The notes under the pieces are model-generated. The model ran no database searches. It was given only the letters and a program-made list of their open reading frames with translations, and was not told where the DNA came from. Of a stretch of 64,000 bases of DNA, positions 11,501-23,300 are shown piece after piece. The stretch comes from Aristolochia californica (taxonomy: Eukaryota > Streptophyta > Magnoliopsida > Piperales > Aristolochiaceae), in NCBI GenBank assembly GCA_029961685.1, contig JARWKL010000013.1, positions 28,302,922 to 28,366,921 on the forward strand, given 5' to 3'. The translations under genes and the position numbers were made by a program. Positions within the stretch are counted from its first letter, which is position 1, and each line of letters opens with the position of its first letter.

Positions 11501-14500
11501 GGCAGTCCGATTCTATGTGGGGGATGGCCATCATATCAGATTCTGGGAAGATTAGTGGTTGGGTGATATGCCTCTTCAGAACACCTTTCCTACCCTTCTC
11601 TTCTAGTCGGACGAATGGTGTGGCCCCCAATCTCTCTCAGAGGGCTTTCCGGGGCTGCATAGGGTGGTAAACAACCTCTCTTGCTCTGTGGCCGATTCAT
11701 GGAGTGATAACTCGTGGAGTCTTTAGTTTCGTCGGGGATTAAATGATGAGGAATCGTTGGCTTTTTGTTCTCTCCTTACTAAACTCAGCAGTACTATTCT
11801 TCGAGAGCACTCAATTGATAAGATGATTTGGAAGCCCAGTAATAATGGTCGATTCCCTGTCACTTCGGCTTACTCTCATATCAAAAAGCAAGACTATAGT
11901 CCTCATGAGCACAAGTCAAATCTGGCTTGGAAACTCTCAGAACCAAGCAAAATCAAGTTCTTCGTGTGGTCAACTATCAGAGAACAGATTCTTAATTCAG
12001 ACAACCTTCACTCACTGCCCCCAATCTTTCTTGTCCCCTATGCGGTGAGTGTGAAGAGACAGTCCAGTATGTCCTCTTACACTGTGGATTTTCGTGGCAA
12101 GTTTGGATGAAGATATTTCAGAAAATCGGACTCCAACTGGGGCTGCATCAAGACCTCTTTGGTACCTTTGAGATGGTTCGAGGGATTCTCCTTCCTCGGC
12201 TGGGCAAGTTAATTCTTTCAGCCTGTCTTGCTCATGTTCCATGGTGCATTTGGCTCGAGCGGAACAACCGAAGGTTCAACTCCAAAGCTAGTACCCCAGA
12301 AAACACGACTTCTCATGGCGTCGGTCTCATCTCGAATTGGTTTCATACAAAGAAGGATTTTGCCACTCTTTCAAGGGTTTCCCTTCGGGAGAATTGGAAT
12401 TTGATCGCTCACATGTCTGGCCCTAGCAGAGCTCCTAGAATGGTTATCTGGGATCCTCCCCCCAGTGAATGCTTAAAGCTGAATTTTGATGGTAGTGCTA
12501 TTGGATGTCCTGGTCCAGCAGGAGCAGGTGGTATATTCAAAGGTCACAATGGAGACCCCATGCTTTCTTAAGCGGACCCGATGGTCATTGCCGATTCTAA
12601 TACTGCTGAAGTTAGGGCTCTGTTGTTTGGCCTCCAAATCTTCAGAGATCTTCTTCATGGCAAGTTAATCATTGAAGGCGACTCGAAGAAGGTTATTAGT
12701 TGGTGTTCCAAAGACAACCTCCCCCCTTGGCGCCACTGGCCCATCACTGATATACTCCTGACATTGTATCTTCTTTGCATTGTAATTGGAATCTCATTCC
12801 TAGACCAGCCAACTCTCTGGCTGATAAATTGGCTAAATTCGGAACTTCCCAACAATCTCTCATTGTATGGGAAGGATTCTCTCCTTTGTAATTTGCTCTT
12901 TTGAGCTTTTGTCTTAATAAAAATCAGCATCATTTAAAAAAAAAAAAAAAAAAAGATTGAGGAATAGTACCATTGTTGAATTCGCTGACACTGGGGGATG
13001 GAAATTCAGCCTCGTCGTGGCCTATTTGAGTTAGAAGGTCTTGAAGCCAGTCGCTTGTTGGACGCTTTGTAGCCAACCAGAATCAAGCTAACAAATCAGA
13101 TAAATTAATCTAGTGGCTAGATAAAAGTGGCTCTTTCATAGTCTCCTCCGCTTATCTTGCTATTCGAGGGATCACTCGTGGTCCCAAGCATGCAATAGAA
13201 TTCACATGGCGTCTTAGTGCCCCCCCAAAAATAAAATTCTTCAAGTGGAGTGCATGACGTAACAAGATTCTCTCTACTGACAACCTCAAAATTCGTGGCC
13301 AACTCGGAGTTGACCCCATTTGCCCTTTCTGCCATGCAAATGAAGAAACTGTTAGCCACCTGCTTCTTTTGTGCCCTTTCTCTTGGGGGATTTGGACGTC
13401 GATTCTTAGCAAAATTGGACTCCAATTCTGCTTCCCTGAGGACTTGGCTGCCACCAGTAGAATGCTTGTTGGGACTCCTATCCCCGATTTTGGAAAACTG
13501 ATGATCTCTGTTTTATCCGCATTCATCCCCTGGGGCCTCTGGTTGGAGCGCAATCAAAGAAGATTCAATGCCAAATTCAGCACTCAAGATAGAGTCATTG
13601 AAACCATCTCAGGCAATATTGCTACTTGGCTTCACTCTAGAAAGGCCTTCTCCATTTTCTGATCCATCAGAAATAATTGGAGAAGCCTATCCCAACTCCA
13701 CATCTCTTCAAAGCCCCCTATCATCTGTGAATGGACCCCCCCCCCCCCCCCCCCCCTCCTGCTGGAGTCCTTAAGTTGAATTTTGACGGATCTTCGCTTG
13801 GTAATTCTAGCCTAGCCGGTTTCAGTGGCATGATTTGTGATTCTTTTGGGAACCAGATCGTCTCCTTCTCCGGGGCTCTCGATATTGCAGACTCCACGAC
13901 GGCTGAGTTTCAAAGTCTTCTTAATGGACTTCGTGTTTTTCGCGATCATTGCTCCGGACCGATCCTGATTGAAGGAGACTCTAAGGTGGTGATCGGTTGG
14001 TGCGAGAATGCCTCTTCACCTCTGTGGCGCCATTGGGATGCCTTTTTTGAAATTCTAGATATTGTTAATCTTTTTTATTGTTTCTGGTCTCTAATTCCGA
14101 GATTAGTGAATTATGTGGTTGATGCTTTAGCCAAGCAAGGAGCCTCCTTACAATCTCTTATTGTCAGGAGTTGCTCCTTTTTGTTTTCTTAAAAAAATCA
14201 CATTTCATAAAAAAGCAAACAATTTACTGGTTCGTGGACCGAAGGTGGAAGACATAATAAGCTATCCCCCGTGTGGAAAAAGATTGTAATATTGTTACCT
14301 GAATTCAAAATAACAGTCAAATGCTACACCGGAACGGGTAATCTGACAAAATTTTGGTCAGATTGGTGGGTGGGGCCGAGCAACATCAATGTCAGTCAGT
14401 TTGATCTTATCCTTGGCTAGAAATAAGGATGCAACCATTTCAGAGCAGAGGACCAATTCTGGTGAATGGAACTTAAATCTCCGGAGAGCGCTTTCGGATG

Positions 14501-17500
14501 TTGAAGCACTAGAAGCTTCAAACCTCATCATCTGTCTATCTTCGGTACGGCTCAGAAATGTACCCGATACACTCATCTGGACTCCATGCAAACAAGGTAC
14601 TTTTTCTACTACCTCAGCTTATAACTTCTTGTTCTTCCCCTACCACCCTCAAACCAATCATCCCGCAACCATAGCATGGTCCTTACGTGCGCCTCTCCGA
14701 GCAAAGTTTTTTATCTGTAGCGCATGTCGAAACAAAATCCTCACATCCGATTCCTTAATTCATCGAGGACCCCTTGTGCCCCTTTTGCCAAACTTCTCCC
14801 GAAACAGCCACCTACATCCTGTTACACTGCAATTTTGCTTACACTGTCTGGACTAGCCTCCTCAACAAAATCGGTTTTCAGTATTGCCCTTCTCAAAATC
14901 TCTCATCCACAATCCTCACTATTACTAGTGCTTACTTCCCAAATCTTGGAAAATTGCTTATCTCATGCTGCGTTGGTCATATCATTTGGGCCTTATGGAA
15001 TGAAAGAAATAACCGAAAATTGAATCTAAAATCTTTTCCTAGGAACATTTTGATTGAAAATTGTTGAAACCAGTGCGCTAAAAGGCTCGAACCTTATAGG
15101 AAAGCAACCGCACAGATCTTATACAAGGACTGGCCCGATATAAATATCTCAACACTCCCCCGCACAGGGAAACCCGTGGAAATTCGGGGTCCGTAGAAAG
15201 CGCACGGGGACAACCGTGGAAACGCGGCGGGAGGGGAATTCGAACTCGGGACCAACCTGCTCTGATACCATGTTGAAACCAGTGCCCTAAAAGGCTCGAA
15301 CCTTATAGGAAAGCAACCGCACGGATCTTATATAAGGCTGGCCCGATATAAATATCTCAACAAAAATATTGTGGGCCAAGTTTCCACGTGGATCCTCATG
15401 CGTAAGGAATTTCGAAATATAAATGGCTCCAACCTACAAGGAAACTAGCGGCTTATAGCTGGCATGTCATATCCTTCCCGTCCCCCGTTTATGGAAACTT
15501 GGTCTCCTCCTCCGATGGAACACTTCAAATTAAATTTTGACAGAAGCGTATTTGGCTATCCAGGCCCTGCTGGGTATGGGGGAGTTATCCATGATGACAA
15601 TGGAAATCGTTTTTTCACTTTCGTTGGGCCAATTGGACTCTCTAACTCAACCACGGCTGAACTCTCTAGACTGTTCAATGGACTTAAACTATTCAAGCAA
15701 CGTCTGGTGGGCCCTCTCTGCATAGAAGGCGATTCGAAAATTGTTATCAACTGGTGTGCGAAGTCCGTTAATCCTCCTTGGCAGCACTGGGATCTGTTTT
15801 TTTATATTTTTAATTTAATTTCTCAATTAAACTGTAACTGAAAATACATTCCTAGATCAGCTAATCATTTAGCGGACACTCAGGCTAAATTAGGTGTTTC
15901 ACTCCAACACCTTGTTGTGAAGGAAGACTCTTTTTAGCCAGGTATTGTACTCTTTACTCTTCTTAATAGCATTTACACCTTTTACTCAAAAAAAAATTAA
16001 AGAGTACTTAGACACCAAACTACCTAAGATCACTTATGTTTATGAAAAAAGAAGAAAACTAAACTTAAGGAGTGCTAACTTTACCATTTTAGGCTCAAGT
16101 TTCTAAAATAGAAAGTCCTAAATTGAGAAAGTCTACAGTAGTGGCAACTTCTTGTAGTTAGAAATCTTGATTAAAAGCAGCTTGCCTTCAATTGAAAGCT
16201 TCAATTTGAAAAGCAATTTAGCATTTCAGTTAATAACTTAATTAAAAAATCCATAGCCAGTTGCAGGTTTCTGTTTCAGTTTAGAATCTTAAGTTTCTAA
16301 CCTAATAAAGCCTAAAAGTGGTAACCCTTCAAAATAGAAGTTCTATCCAGCTCTGAACTTTTCATGCAGCAAGTTAGGCGAGATTTAGCAACTAGTCACA
16401 ATGTTATAAAGCCCAACCCAGTCACCAAGTGAGGAGACAAAGCCCAATTGAACTTGCTTCAACTAATTTCAATAGGCTTTTTCACACCTCAATTGGATAT
16501 CGTATGGATAAATAACCTTTCATATCTTTATTATTACATAGTTTCTTTTAGTTCAATTCATCTAATTTAATCACTTTCTTTGATCTCACACTCTTTCATT
16601 AAGACTCTCCTATCTTCACCCTTAATGCATTTAACAAAGAAGAAGACAGAATTAGTCATTCATACAAGCATATCAGCGAGGATAAGAAACTGGGGGGAAA
16701 TGCAACTCAGCCAGCTACTTTTTAATAAATACTGTAATTCATTATAACAGTGGCCAGCGCTAAATTAAGTCTCCACAAAACTGGTATGAGTGTGGACATG
16801 TCTGATAATGGTACCTATAGTGTTGCAAATTTTTCAAACTCCAGACATACCTCAGTTGGATCAGTGTGAGCCATGATAGCTGTCAAGGGATCATCTCTCT
16901 TCAGCCGATTCTCTTCGTTTGGCATAATTGCATCCCTCAACAGGCATTCACGATCCCCACTTTGATGACCATAAGTTCCACATCTTACACATTTCACATT
17001 ACGAATTTCAATTCCAAAGGGCTTAACCCTTGCAGGCATGCCAGTCTCCAACCTACACCACCACAACATCTGCATGAACTTTAAGAAAGTAAAGAGAACA
17101 ACTTAGGAAATGCATACCACCAAAAAATCGAAACAAATATATAGCATAAACCTTTATAGTTTGGTTCAAAGTTAACCCAGAAATGACATAATGATGTAGC
17201 TTTTAGCCACATTTTCAAGAAATAGCCCACCTATCTGGACTTACAAGGTTGAGAATAATATTCCATCAAACACCATACAATTGGAAGCATCACCAAGTGT
17301 GCACATCAGAAAGGTTACATGGGAAACCTGTCCCGACCCGATCCGCCAAAGGCATAGACAGGAATAATCCCTCACCCGGAGTGGAGGGGATTTGGTAAGG
17401 AACATAAACCCACGCAGATTAAAAGACGGGAAGAGTTTTTCCAACCCAGACCCATTGGGTCTTAATACCATGTTACCCATTATATATTTTAAAAATAGAT

Positions 17501-20500
17501 ATTTTTTCATAAAAAGAAAATGAAATTAATTTTCTTGTAAGAGATATTTTAGGAAAAAAAAGTTTTCAGTGAAGTTTAAATGATGCTTATGCCCTTCTCT
17601 TCTAAATAAAAGACTAACAAAACATTAAAAACAATAAACTAATTAAGATACGGGACTTTTTGGAAAAAAAAAGGTTAGAATTGGCCATGGCATGGTGATG
17701 GGCCAGGGATGCAGGGATGGAGTCGAGGACTTCAGTAACAGCATGCCAACCCTGTCACAGGTTCTTCATGTAGACAAGTTTCAAGTCGGGCTAATGGCCC
17801 AGGGTCAGGTTCTCAAAAACCGGCCCTAAATCCGACTTTGTACCCCTACTCACTGCAAACATGGGTATAAGTGTTGTTATTTAAACTTTAAAAGAGTGAA
17901 CTTTAAGGTTATTCAGAGCGCTGGAATGGCTCTGGTTGAGGGTTGAGCTCAACCCCCATGTCTTTTATAGAGTTTCTGAAATTAAAATTACAGATGCACC
18001 TTCTTACTTAAAACACTTTAACACTTATATCTCCCTACATACTTATTCAAAATAGATGAAAATTGAACCAGAGATAAAACTAAACACATAGAACAAGCTA
18101 GTGTAGTTGTTGGACTTTATAGTGGGCACAAAATAACTATATTGCCCTTCAATAGATTTTTTAACGCCTCCATTCTTTTTTCGTATGATCTTGGTGGACT
18201 GGGTCTCGTCCCCTCTGTGATGAGTTCGCTGCATTGTTTAACATTTGCGTTTCGAAGGAAGCTACCATTACTGATATGTGGTCAGCAGACAGAAGCTGGA
18301 ATATGAATCTTAGATGAGGGCTTTCGGATGCTGAAGCCAATCTCATGGCTCATCTTCTCCAGATTATTCAGCAATGCCATGTTCAAGGTCATGCAAGAGA
18401 CAAAATTGTTGGGCATCTCGAGTGAAGTGGCCTCTTCTCTGTGTCCTCCGCCTATCATCACCTTGTTGGTTGGTCTACATCTGACCCCCCGCATCCCTCC
18501 AGCTATGCCTGGTCCCTCTCTGCACCCCAAAAAATAAAATTCTTCTTCTGGTGTGCCATGAGGAATAGCATCCTCACTGCCAACATCTTGAGAGGACGTG
18601 ACAATCAACAGGCTACCCAACTGCGCCCCCTTTGTGACATCGAGGAGGAAAACAATTCCCATCTCCTCCTTCATTGCCCATTCACATGGCGCATCTGGTC
18701 CAGCCTCCTAAGCGAGCTCGATTTCAGCATTTCTCTTCCAAATAACATCACTGCCATGTGCCATTCCATCTTGGGGGTTTATCTTCCAAAGCTTGCTCGA
18801 ATCCTACTATCAGCATGCGTTGCCCATATTCCTTGGACCCTCTGGAAAGAACGGAATCAAAGATTGTTCGCCTACAAATCCCGATCAGCCGTTGAGTACA
18901 GCATCTCCATCATGGATCAGATTGCTACTTGGCTTCATACCAAGAAGGAGTTTGACAAATTTCAAGGTATCTCTTTGTGTCACAATTGGAGCACCATTGC
19001 CAAGCTCTTTGCACCTCCTCGTGCCCCACCTAATCACACCTGGACCCCTCCCCCTCATGGCTTCATTAAATTCAATTTTGATGGTTGTGCTAGGCGTTGT
19101 CCTGGCATCGCTAGGGTTGGGGGGGCCTTCGGGGATTCTTAGGGAGTCAACGGTCCTCTCATCTTTGAAGGAGATTCCCAAAATGTGATTCGTTGATGCT
19201 CCACTGCTGCTGAACCCCCTTGGCGTCATTGGGCAGTTCTTCACTCAATTATTGACATTGTATCTTCCGTTTATTGCTCTTGGTCTCATATATTTCATTC
19301 ATCCAACTCTTTGGCTAACTCTTTAGCTTACCCAACTTGTTTTTTTCTGCTCCGTTTGGCTTGTGTGATTCCACAATGGCACAATTATGAGTTCTCCTTC
19401 AGTTTCATAGACTATACTCAGCTAATTTCTTCACGCCCCTTGTATTAGAGGGAGATTTCTTGGTTGTATATAGGTGGGCTTCAGGGAAGAAAATCCCTCC
19501 AAGGAAATTTTTAATGTATTTTGATGAAATCTGTTACTTAACCAGCTCCATGTCAATCTCTTTGTGTCACACTCCATGAAGTAATAATGGGCAGGCTGAC
19601 TCTTTGGCTACGGAAATTACTTTGGAACATCTTGTTGCTAGCAATACATTTGTCATATGATTGTACTTCTGGTTTTGCTTTGTTTTTGCTTACTGCTAGT
19701 TTCCTCTTCTTTTGATGTAATTTCTCCTTTTTTGGAGCTTCTTTAATGAAATGTTCATTGTTTTCAAAAAATTAAAATAAAATACTAATCTTTTTAAGTA
19801 GAGAAGATCACACAAAATTGATTAAATTTGAAAATCTCAGACGTACCTTGGAGCATTTTTCAGAACTTCAAATTCTTCTTCGGTTGGTAAAGCCCGGCCA
19901 AATATATCTTTTGGTCTTTTTTTCTTTCTATCATCACCTAAATGAGACCTTGCGGTATCAGTGTCATGCCTGCAAAACGATATGTCAGGTTTCAAGGTGA
20001 TTAGATTCGAAGAGAGTCACTTATCGAAAGCCAAGTAGAAAATAGCTGCAGAAGCAATGTAAAATTTGCAGACGTTTCCATGGCACGGAAGCATACATTA
20101 CAGTATAAAGATTTTCTGTAGGCTCTTTAGGGGCATTAATTTGCTCGAGTTTTTTCTTTTCGTCTGCAATCTCTGCGGCTTTGGCACTTTCAGCATTATA
20201 ACCAGGTGGACGCACGTACATGAAACTCACTGCTTTCATCGCTTCTACCTACGAGTTTGAGTACTCGTCAAACGTCAAAAGAAGCTATTTGCATCATAAT
20301 ATACCACTTTGCTACTATCTTTTTGGGATTGAAAAGGAAAGCCCTAGGTCAGGGGAGTGTGTTCCTATTAAGTTCCACTCACCTTCTCTTTCTCTTTCTT
20401 GGAAATAAGCGCAGTCTGACGGAAAAATTCCTGCTCTTGAGCGAACTGGAGAGACGGCGAAAGGAAAAATCAGAGAAAAAGTATGAGAAATTAGATCGTG

Positions 20501-20756
20501 AAACAACCAAACAGAAAATAAAGGTAGATGAGAGTACCTCTCTAGAGACTTCCTCGGCTCTCCGATTACGTTGAGCATCGGTCTGCTCAGCAATCCACTT
20601 GCGGCGCTGGTTGGGATAAGAGAGAGGGTGCCACGGCTTCTGATTGAGATAGGAATGGCTCCATGCGGTTCCGGCCTTTGTCTTGTAATCTACCTCCCCT
20701 TTCTCAGAAAACCGCTTACTCAGACGGAAGCCTCGGTCTTCCTCCGCTTCATCCAT
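5094..20756 (-). CDS. CIR1-like protein (Cir_N domain, corepressor/splicing-associated), 7 exons, 388 aa
   Basis: Exons, 5' to 3': 20756-20538, 20445-20383, 20248-20097, 19969-19847, 17052-16851, 5589-5475, 5386-5094. The sum is 1167 nt with frame conserved at each GT-AG junction. A Cir_N-type region is at about residues 25-95 ([18 protein letters not shown], then a charged helix). An RPPGYN motif follows, then a zinc-knuckle-like C-x2-C-x4-H-x6-C (Cys207, Cys210, His215, Cys222) with the flanking [11 protein letters not shown] segment typical of CIR1. A PRGGF...[17 protein letters not shown] block comes next, and the C-terminus is Lys/Arg/Ser-rich (SR-like). Human CIR1 bridges RBPJ to HDAC complexes and associates with splicing factors; nuclear function in RNA processing is the likely role here (inference). 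Introns 4 (2.8 kb) and 5 (11.3 kb) are full of sense and antisense LINE pieces and a TRIM. Confidence 0.9.
5795..6672 (+). mobile_element. LINE 3' fragment (zf-RVT and RNase H region, decayed)
   Basis: The translation gives [12 protein letters not shown], typical of the zf-RVT box, then an [16 protein letters not shown] block and an RNase H-type tail around 6350-6480, with many stops and frameshifts. It ends in the usual plant L1 3' sequence (aatgaaattctcatt) and an A-rich tail at 6654-6672. It lies in CIR1-like intron 5, antisense to the gene. Confidence 0.75.
6900..9775 (+). mobile_element. LINE (L1 type) with ORF1-like region and reverse transcriptase, 3' end lost
   Basis: 7240-7420 encodes an ORF1-like segment ([15 protein letters not shown]), and 7990-8090 a DUF4283-like box ([10 protein letters not shown]). 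An internal deletion then jumps into the RT. RT motifs are [12 protein letters not shown] (8488), [20 protein letters not shown] after a frameshift, [12 protein letters not shown] (8868), [12 protein letters not shown] (9046) and YVDD (9183-9194). The body is broken by frameshifts and stops. It is cut at about 9775, where a second LINE begins mid-RT linker. Confidence 0.85.
7648..7817 (+). repeat. 87-bp tandem duplication within the LINE ORF1 region
   Basis: Two adjacent copies (7648-7734 and about 7735-7817) begin AGATCCTGCAACATGAAAA and differ at only a few bases. A second, overlapping direct repeat of about 34 bp (7473-7506 and 7606-7639, starting AACCTTGCTCCGAATCC) suggests stepwise local duplication of proline-rich ORF1 sequence. 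Confidence 0.85.
11608..12954 (+). mobile_element. 5'-truncated LINE 'Y' with poly(A) tail, inserted in LINE X
   Basis: It begins at a SDEWCGP box and carries zf-RVT ([11 protein letters not shown] region, frameshifted) and an RNase H tail ([30 protein letters not shown]). It ends with a clean run of 19 A at 12936-12954. The 3' 1.2 kb is nearly identical to the LINE at 41990-43215. No target duplication was found; a few bases of X seem lost at the site. Confidence 0.8.
13735..13757. repeat. Poly(C) tract in LINE X
   Basis: A run of about 20 C in the proline-rich stretch just before the RNase H domain of LINE X. It is a likely length-variable microsatellite and a possible sequencing error site. 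Confidence 0.9.
14215..16000 (+). mobile_element. LINE 3' half (zf-RVT and RNase H), interrupted by a TRIM
   Basis: 14325-14860 encodes [24 protein letters not shown] and [18 protein letters not shown] (zf-RVT). 14980-15060 gives [13 protein letters not shown], then a TRIM (15062-15362) interrupts. The reading resumes VGQVSTWI and continues with RNase [26 protein letters not shown] and [11 protein letters not shown] up to about 15935. The A-rich 3' end is near 15987-16000. It lies antisense within CIR1-like intron 5. Confidence 0.85.
15062..15362 (-). mobile_element. TRIM retroelement (two LTRs, PBS, polypurine tract, 5-bp TSD)
   Basis: The LTRs are 15062-15154 and 15271-15362. Each starts TGTTGAAACC and ends CTCAACA on the plus strand, and they differ at only a few positions. 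The complement of the initiator tRNA-Met site (GCTCTGATACCA, 15259-15270) adjoins the right LTR, so the element reads on the minus strand. A purine tract (GCGGGGGAGTG on minus) lies at the other inner border. The TSD AAAAT is at 15057-15061 and 15363-15367. It has no coding capacity. Confidence 0.95.
16001..16850. other. Unassigned part of CIR1-like intron 5
   Basis: AT-rich intron sequence next to exon 5. I see no ORF, LTR or LINE box in it. Confidence 0.5.
16851..17052 (-). CDS. CIR1-like exon 5 (zinc-knuckle exon)
   Basis: The acceptor is GGTGTAG|G and the donor GAG|GTATGT. The exon encodes residues 186-253 with the [16 protein letters not shown] zinc-knuckle-like motif and a following basic/acidic helix. 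It is isolated between two retroelement-filled introns. Confidence 0.92.
17053..18149. other. Part of CIR1-like intron 4 with unexplained GC-rich blocks
   Basis: Mostly AT-rich. A block at about 17327-17475 (CCTGTCCCGACCCGATCC ... AATACCATGTTA) and one at 17760-17855 (CGGGCTAATGGCCCAGGG) resemble the GC-rich interior of the hAT MITE at 45611-45920. I could not define their termini. Confidence 0.4.
18150..19780 (+). mobile_element. LINE 3' fragments (zf-RVT and RNase H), probably two joined pieces
   Basis: 18290-19140 encodes zf-RVT-type sequence ([52 protein letters not shown]) and the start of RNase H ([13 protein letters not shown]), with stops. From about 19345 a second 3' end follows (GADSLA-like tail, then aatgaaatgttcattgttttcaaaaaa). 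It lies in CIR1-like intron 4, antisense to the gene. Confidence 0.75.
19847..20756 (-). CDS. CIR1-like exons 1-4 cluster
   Basis: Four exons with short introns. Exon 1 (20756-20538) starts at ATG in CACATGG and ends GAG|GTACTC. Exon 2 is 20445-20383, ending AAG|GTGAGT. Exon 3 (20248-20097) must end AT|GTATGC, because the next exon begins with G and only this donor avoids a TGA. Exon 4 is 19969-19847. They encode the Cir_N region and the lysine-rich linker, residues 1-185. Confidence 0.9.
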
Positions 20757-23215
20757 GTGGTAGGCCTACTCCCTGCGTTTTTCTTTTTCTCCAATTTCTT
20801 AGCTGTGCTTCCTTCGAAATAGGAAATACCGAATGCACTTCAAGCTTTTGTGCAGAGGGGAGAACGAGGAAACGATCAAATCAAATCGAACCAGGATGCC
20901 CGTTGAATACGAAAGGAAAACGTTTGGCGACAGTCTTTGGCGATTTGGCAAATTACGGGTAGTAGTAGGGGCAGTAATTGGGGAAGGTAACACGGGTAGC
21001 ATAAGCCAAACCTGTTCTCAAACTTTGGATCGACTTCAAAACGTCATCTCGGTGAGCCAACTCGTTAGCACAGAGTTTTTATATAAAAATACTTTTTACT
21101 TTGATTACTCTCATTAATTTCCTCTAGTTGGTTATAATTTCTCCTCAACGAATATCAATAGTTCAACAGTTTTTGGGTCAACCTTCCTCTAAGATCCCCA
21201 CATGGTCCCTCCTGCCCCCAATAGCCTATTGTCCACTCACATAATCTCATTCATCATCCCATCAAGCCTCCTTCATCGAAGTTCTTCATTTACACACAAA
21301 TTTCAACATTCTTCCAAGACGTCTAGCCATGGTTTCCTTTTTGAAAACTGAAAATGATTGGACCTTGAAGAGTGAAACATTTAAAAATGGTAGAAATATT
21401 GTGCATATAAATTTATAGCAAAGGGTTTTAAATCTAACATAATAACTCAGATAATTAACTCCTTTGTCATCCAAAGAAGAGGGAGTCGCCCCAAAGAGGG
21501 AGAGAAGAGGGAGGTCACCCTATTGAAAAATACACTCAGATAATTTGAATAATACTAATAAATAATGTTGGTGACAACTTATACATAATAACTCAAATAG
21601 GTTTGAGGTGTGTATTGACTCTTTCGAAATAAATTTGTCTTCTATAGTGCACTTGATACTAGTAATCCCTCCCCAATATACGACGGATTTTATGCCCTTT
21701 TAGACGTGCACAACACTAACATATCCTACAAACTTAGTAGGACCTTCTTTGATTGCAAATAGAGGTATTTTTCCTCATTTTTTTTGTCAAGAATCGAAGA
21801 ACTACGAAGAACATGAACACTGGTTTTCGTTCAGAGGGTAGTGATTTTCTAATTTTTTCTACGCAAGCGGGAGGGGAAAGGAGAGAGAGACAAAGAGGGA
21901 GAGTGAGGAGGGATGACGAATTCTAGGAGAGGGATAGAAGAGCAAGAGAGGTTTGGGAATAGACTTAATGGAAATTTCCTTCAACGAAGACACTTGTTTA
22001 TATTTTTGTCATTAAATGTTTAAAGAAGCTCCTCAATTAATTAGGTTCCCTAATTACATCAATCAAAGGAAAAATACAAAATCAAATGAAAAAATCTATA
22101 AAACTTCTAAATCAATTACAATCTTATTTATAGAGATTATTTAAAAGAGGAAAATAGAACTCTTAGGAATCCCTAAAAAAGAGGAGTGTAAAACTCCCAT
22201 TTCTACTCTTAGTTTTTGGCCTTATTCCCATTTTTGCCCTTGAGCTCCTATGCTCCCATGCAAGCCTTTTCTCTTGCTTCTTCTTCTTTCTTTCTTGATG
22301 TTTTTGAAGATTTTAGGGTTGCCATCAATGTGAGATCACAATTAGGATAATCCATTAATGTATAATTTACATGAGTTATTTTTTTTTTTATGTTGATAAT
22401 TGAGATGAATGTCAGGTGACCAAAAGAATATTATTGAATAAATATTTAAAATTATATAATTTCAAAGTTATCTTGACTTTTGAAATTAATATCATATTTC
22501 AAAACAATAGAATTTACTATTAGCGTGGCTGACTGGATTTTTTAGAATATAATGTAATAAATTAATGCATTTATTATGTCAATGGATTTGTTTACAAATA
22601 ATAAACAGAGTACATAAAGAAGAAACAACTTTCAACATAACCTATTTAAAATTGTTGGTACAAAATTATGTAATTTAACAAGTTCAATAAAAAAAATATA
22701 TATATATAAATAATTTTTTTAAACAGAAAATAAAATAATAAATTGTAAACATATGCTTAAAAATAATTAAAATCTAACTCTTTTCCCATGTTAATTATTT
22801 TAACTTTATCGTTAACAAACAACATTACCACATTGATTATAAGATAAAATATGAATAATAAACATAGTTTTAACATAATCAACATTCAATTATTATTTCT
22901 TTAATAATAAAAATTATGTTATTATCTGCGTGATTATAATATCCACGGTCACCAAACCGGGTGGCGGCCTCCTCGATCCATGTGCTCCTTAGTGGTCCTG
23001 GCGCGGAGAAACCAAATAGCCTTGTATGTTGTCTTCTTTCGCCGGGCAATCACCGATACTCGGTCGCACTCACTAGCCTCTTAGCGTTTGTGGCTCCACA
23101 TCGAGCGTTCTCGTCTTATCCATTTCTCGCATTATCGTCCCCTCTCCCCTTCCCCTGCAAGAACGTCCTCCCCGGAGAATTCTCCTCGCAGTAGAACTGT
23201 AGTAAGAGATAGAGG
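20757..23215. other. Shared intergenic region between divergent CIR1-like and SIG2 genes
   Basis: 2.46 kb between the two start codons. 20757-21110 is the 5' flank of the CIR1-like gene. 21100-22930 is AT-rich with no recognisable element or ORF. 22950-23215 is GC-richer and is probably the SIG2 promoter/5' UTR. No TATA box could be assigned with confidence. Confidence 0.6.
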
Positions 23216-23300
23216 ATGGCATGTCTGTTGCCTCAGTTCAATTGCCCCCCAGACACTCTTGGTGTCTGTTTCAGAGCACCCCCCCATCACATTCCAAACT
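23216..23300 (+). CDS. SIG2: SIG2 exon 1
   Basis: Starts ATG in GAGGATGGCATG and ends AACT|GTAAGT after 28 codons plus 1 nt. It encodes the start of the plastid transit peptide. Confidence 0.88.

Larger units (their letters stand above)
9776..14205 (+). mobile_element. LINE 'X': reverse transcriptase to RNase H, split by a younger LINE
   Basis: The left half (9776-11607) starts 5'-truncated at a [11 protein letters not shown] box. It carries [48 protein letters not shown] and YADD (10781-10792), with frameshifts near 10600-10680 and a stop at 11379. The right half (12955-14205) resumes with zf-RVT ([16 protein letters not shown]) and RNase H ([18 protein letters not shown]), and ends in CACATTTCATAAAAAA. 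The minus-strand copy at 24755-27120 has the two halves joined, which shows how X looked before the insertion. Confidence 0.8.

Noticed and set aside
8286..11566. Open frames with reverse transcriptase motifs as functional genes
   Set aside because: They are fragments of LINE ORF2 with frameshifts, stops and nested insertions; listed as mobile elements.
17327..17475. Another TRIM, because of an AATACCATGTTA motif
   Set aside because: The primer-site match is poor and no pair of LTRs was found; more like MITE-type GC-rich sequence.
22961..23194. Open frame just upstream of SIG2 as an upstream ORF or alternative start
   Set aside because: It starts at GTG, not ATG, is in another frame from the SIG2 start and has no family similarity; probably 5' UTR.
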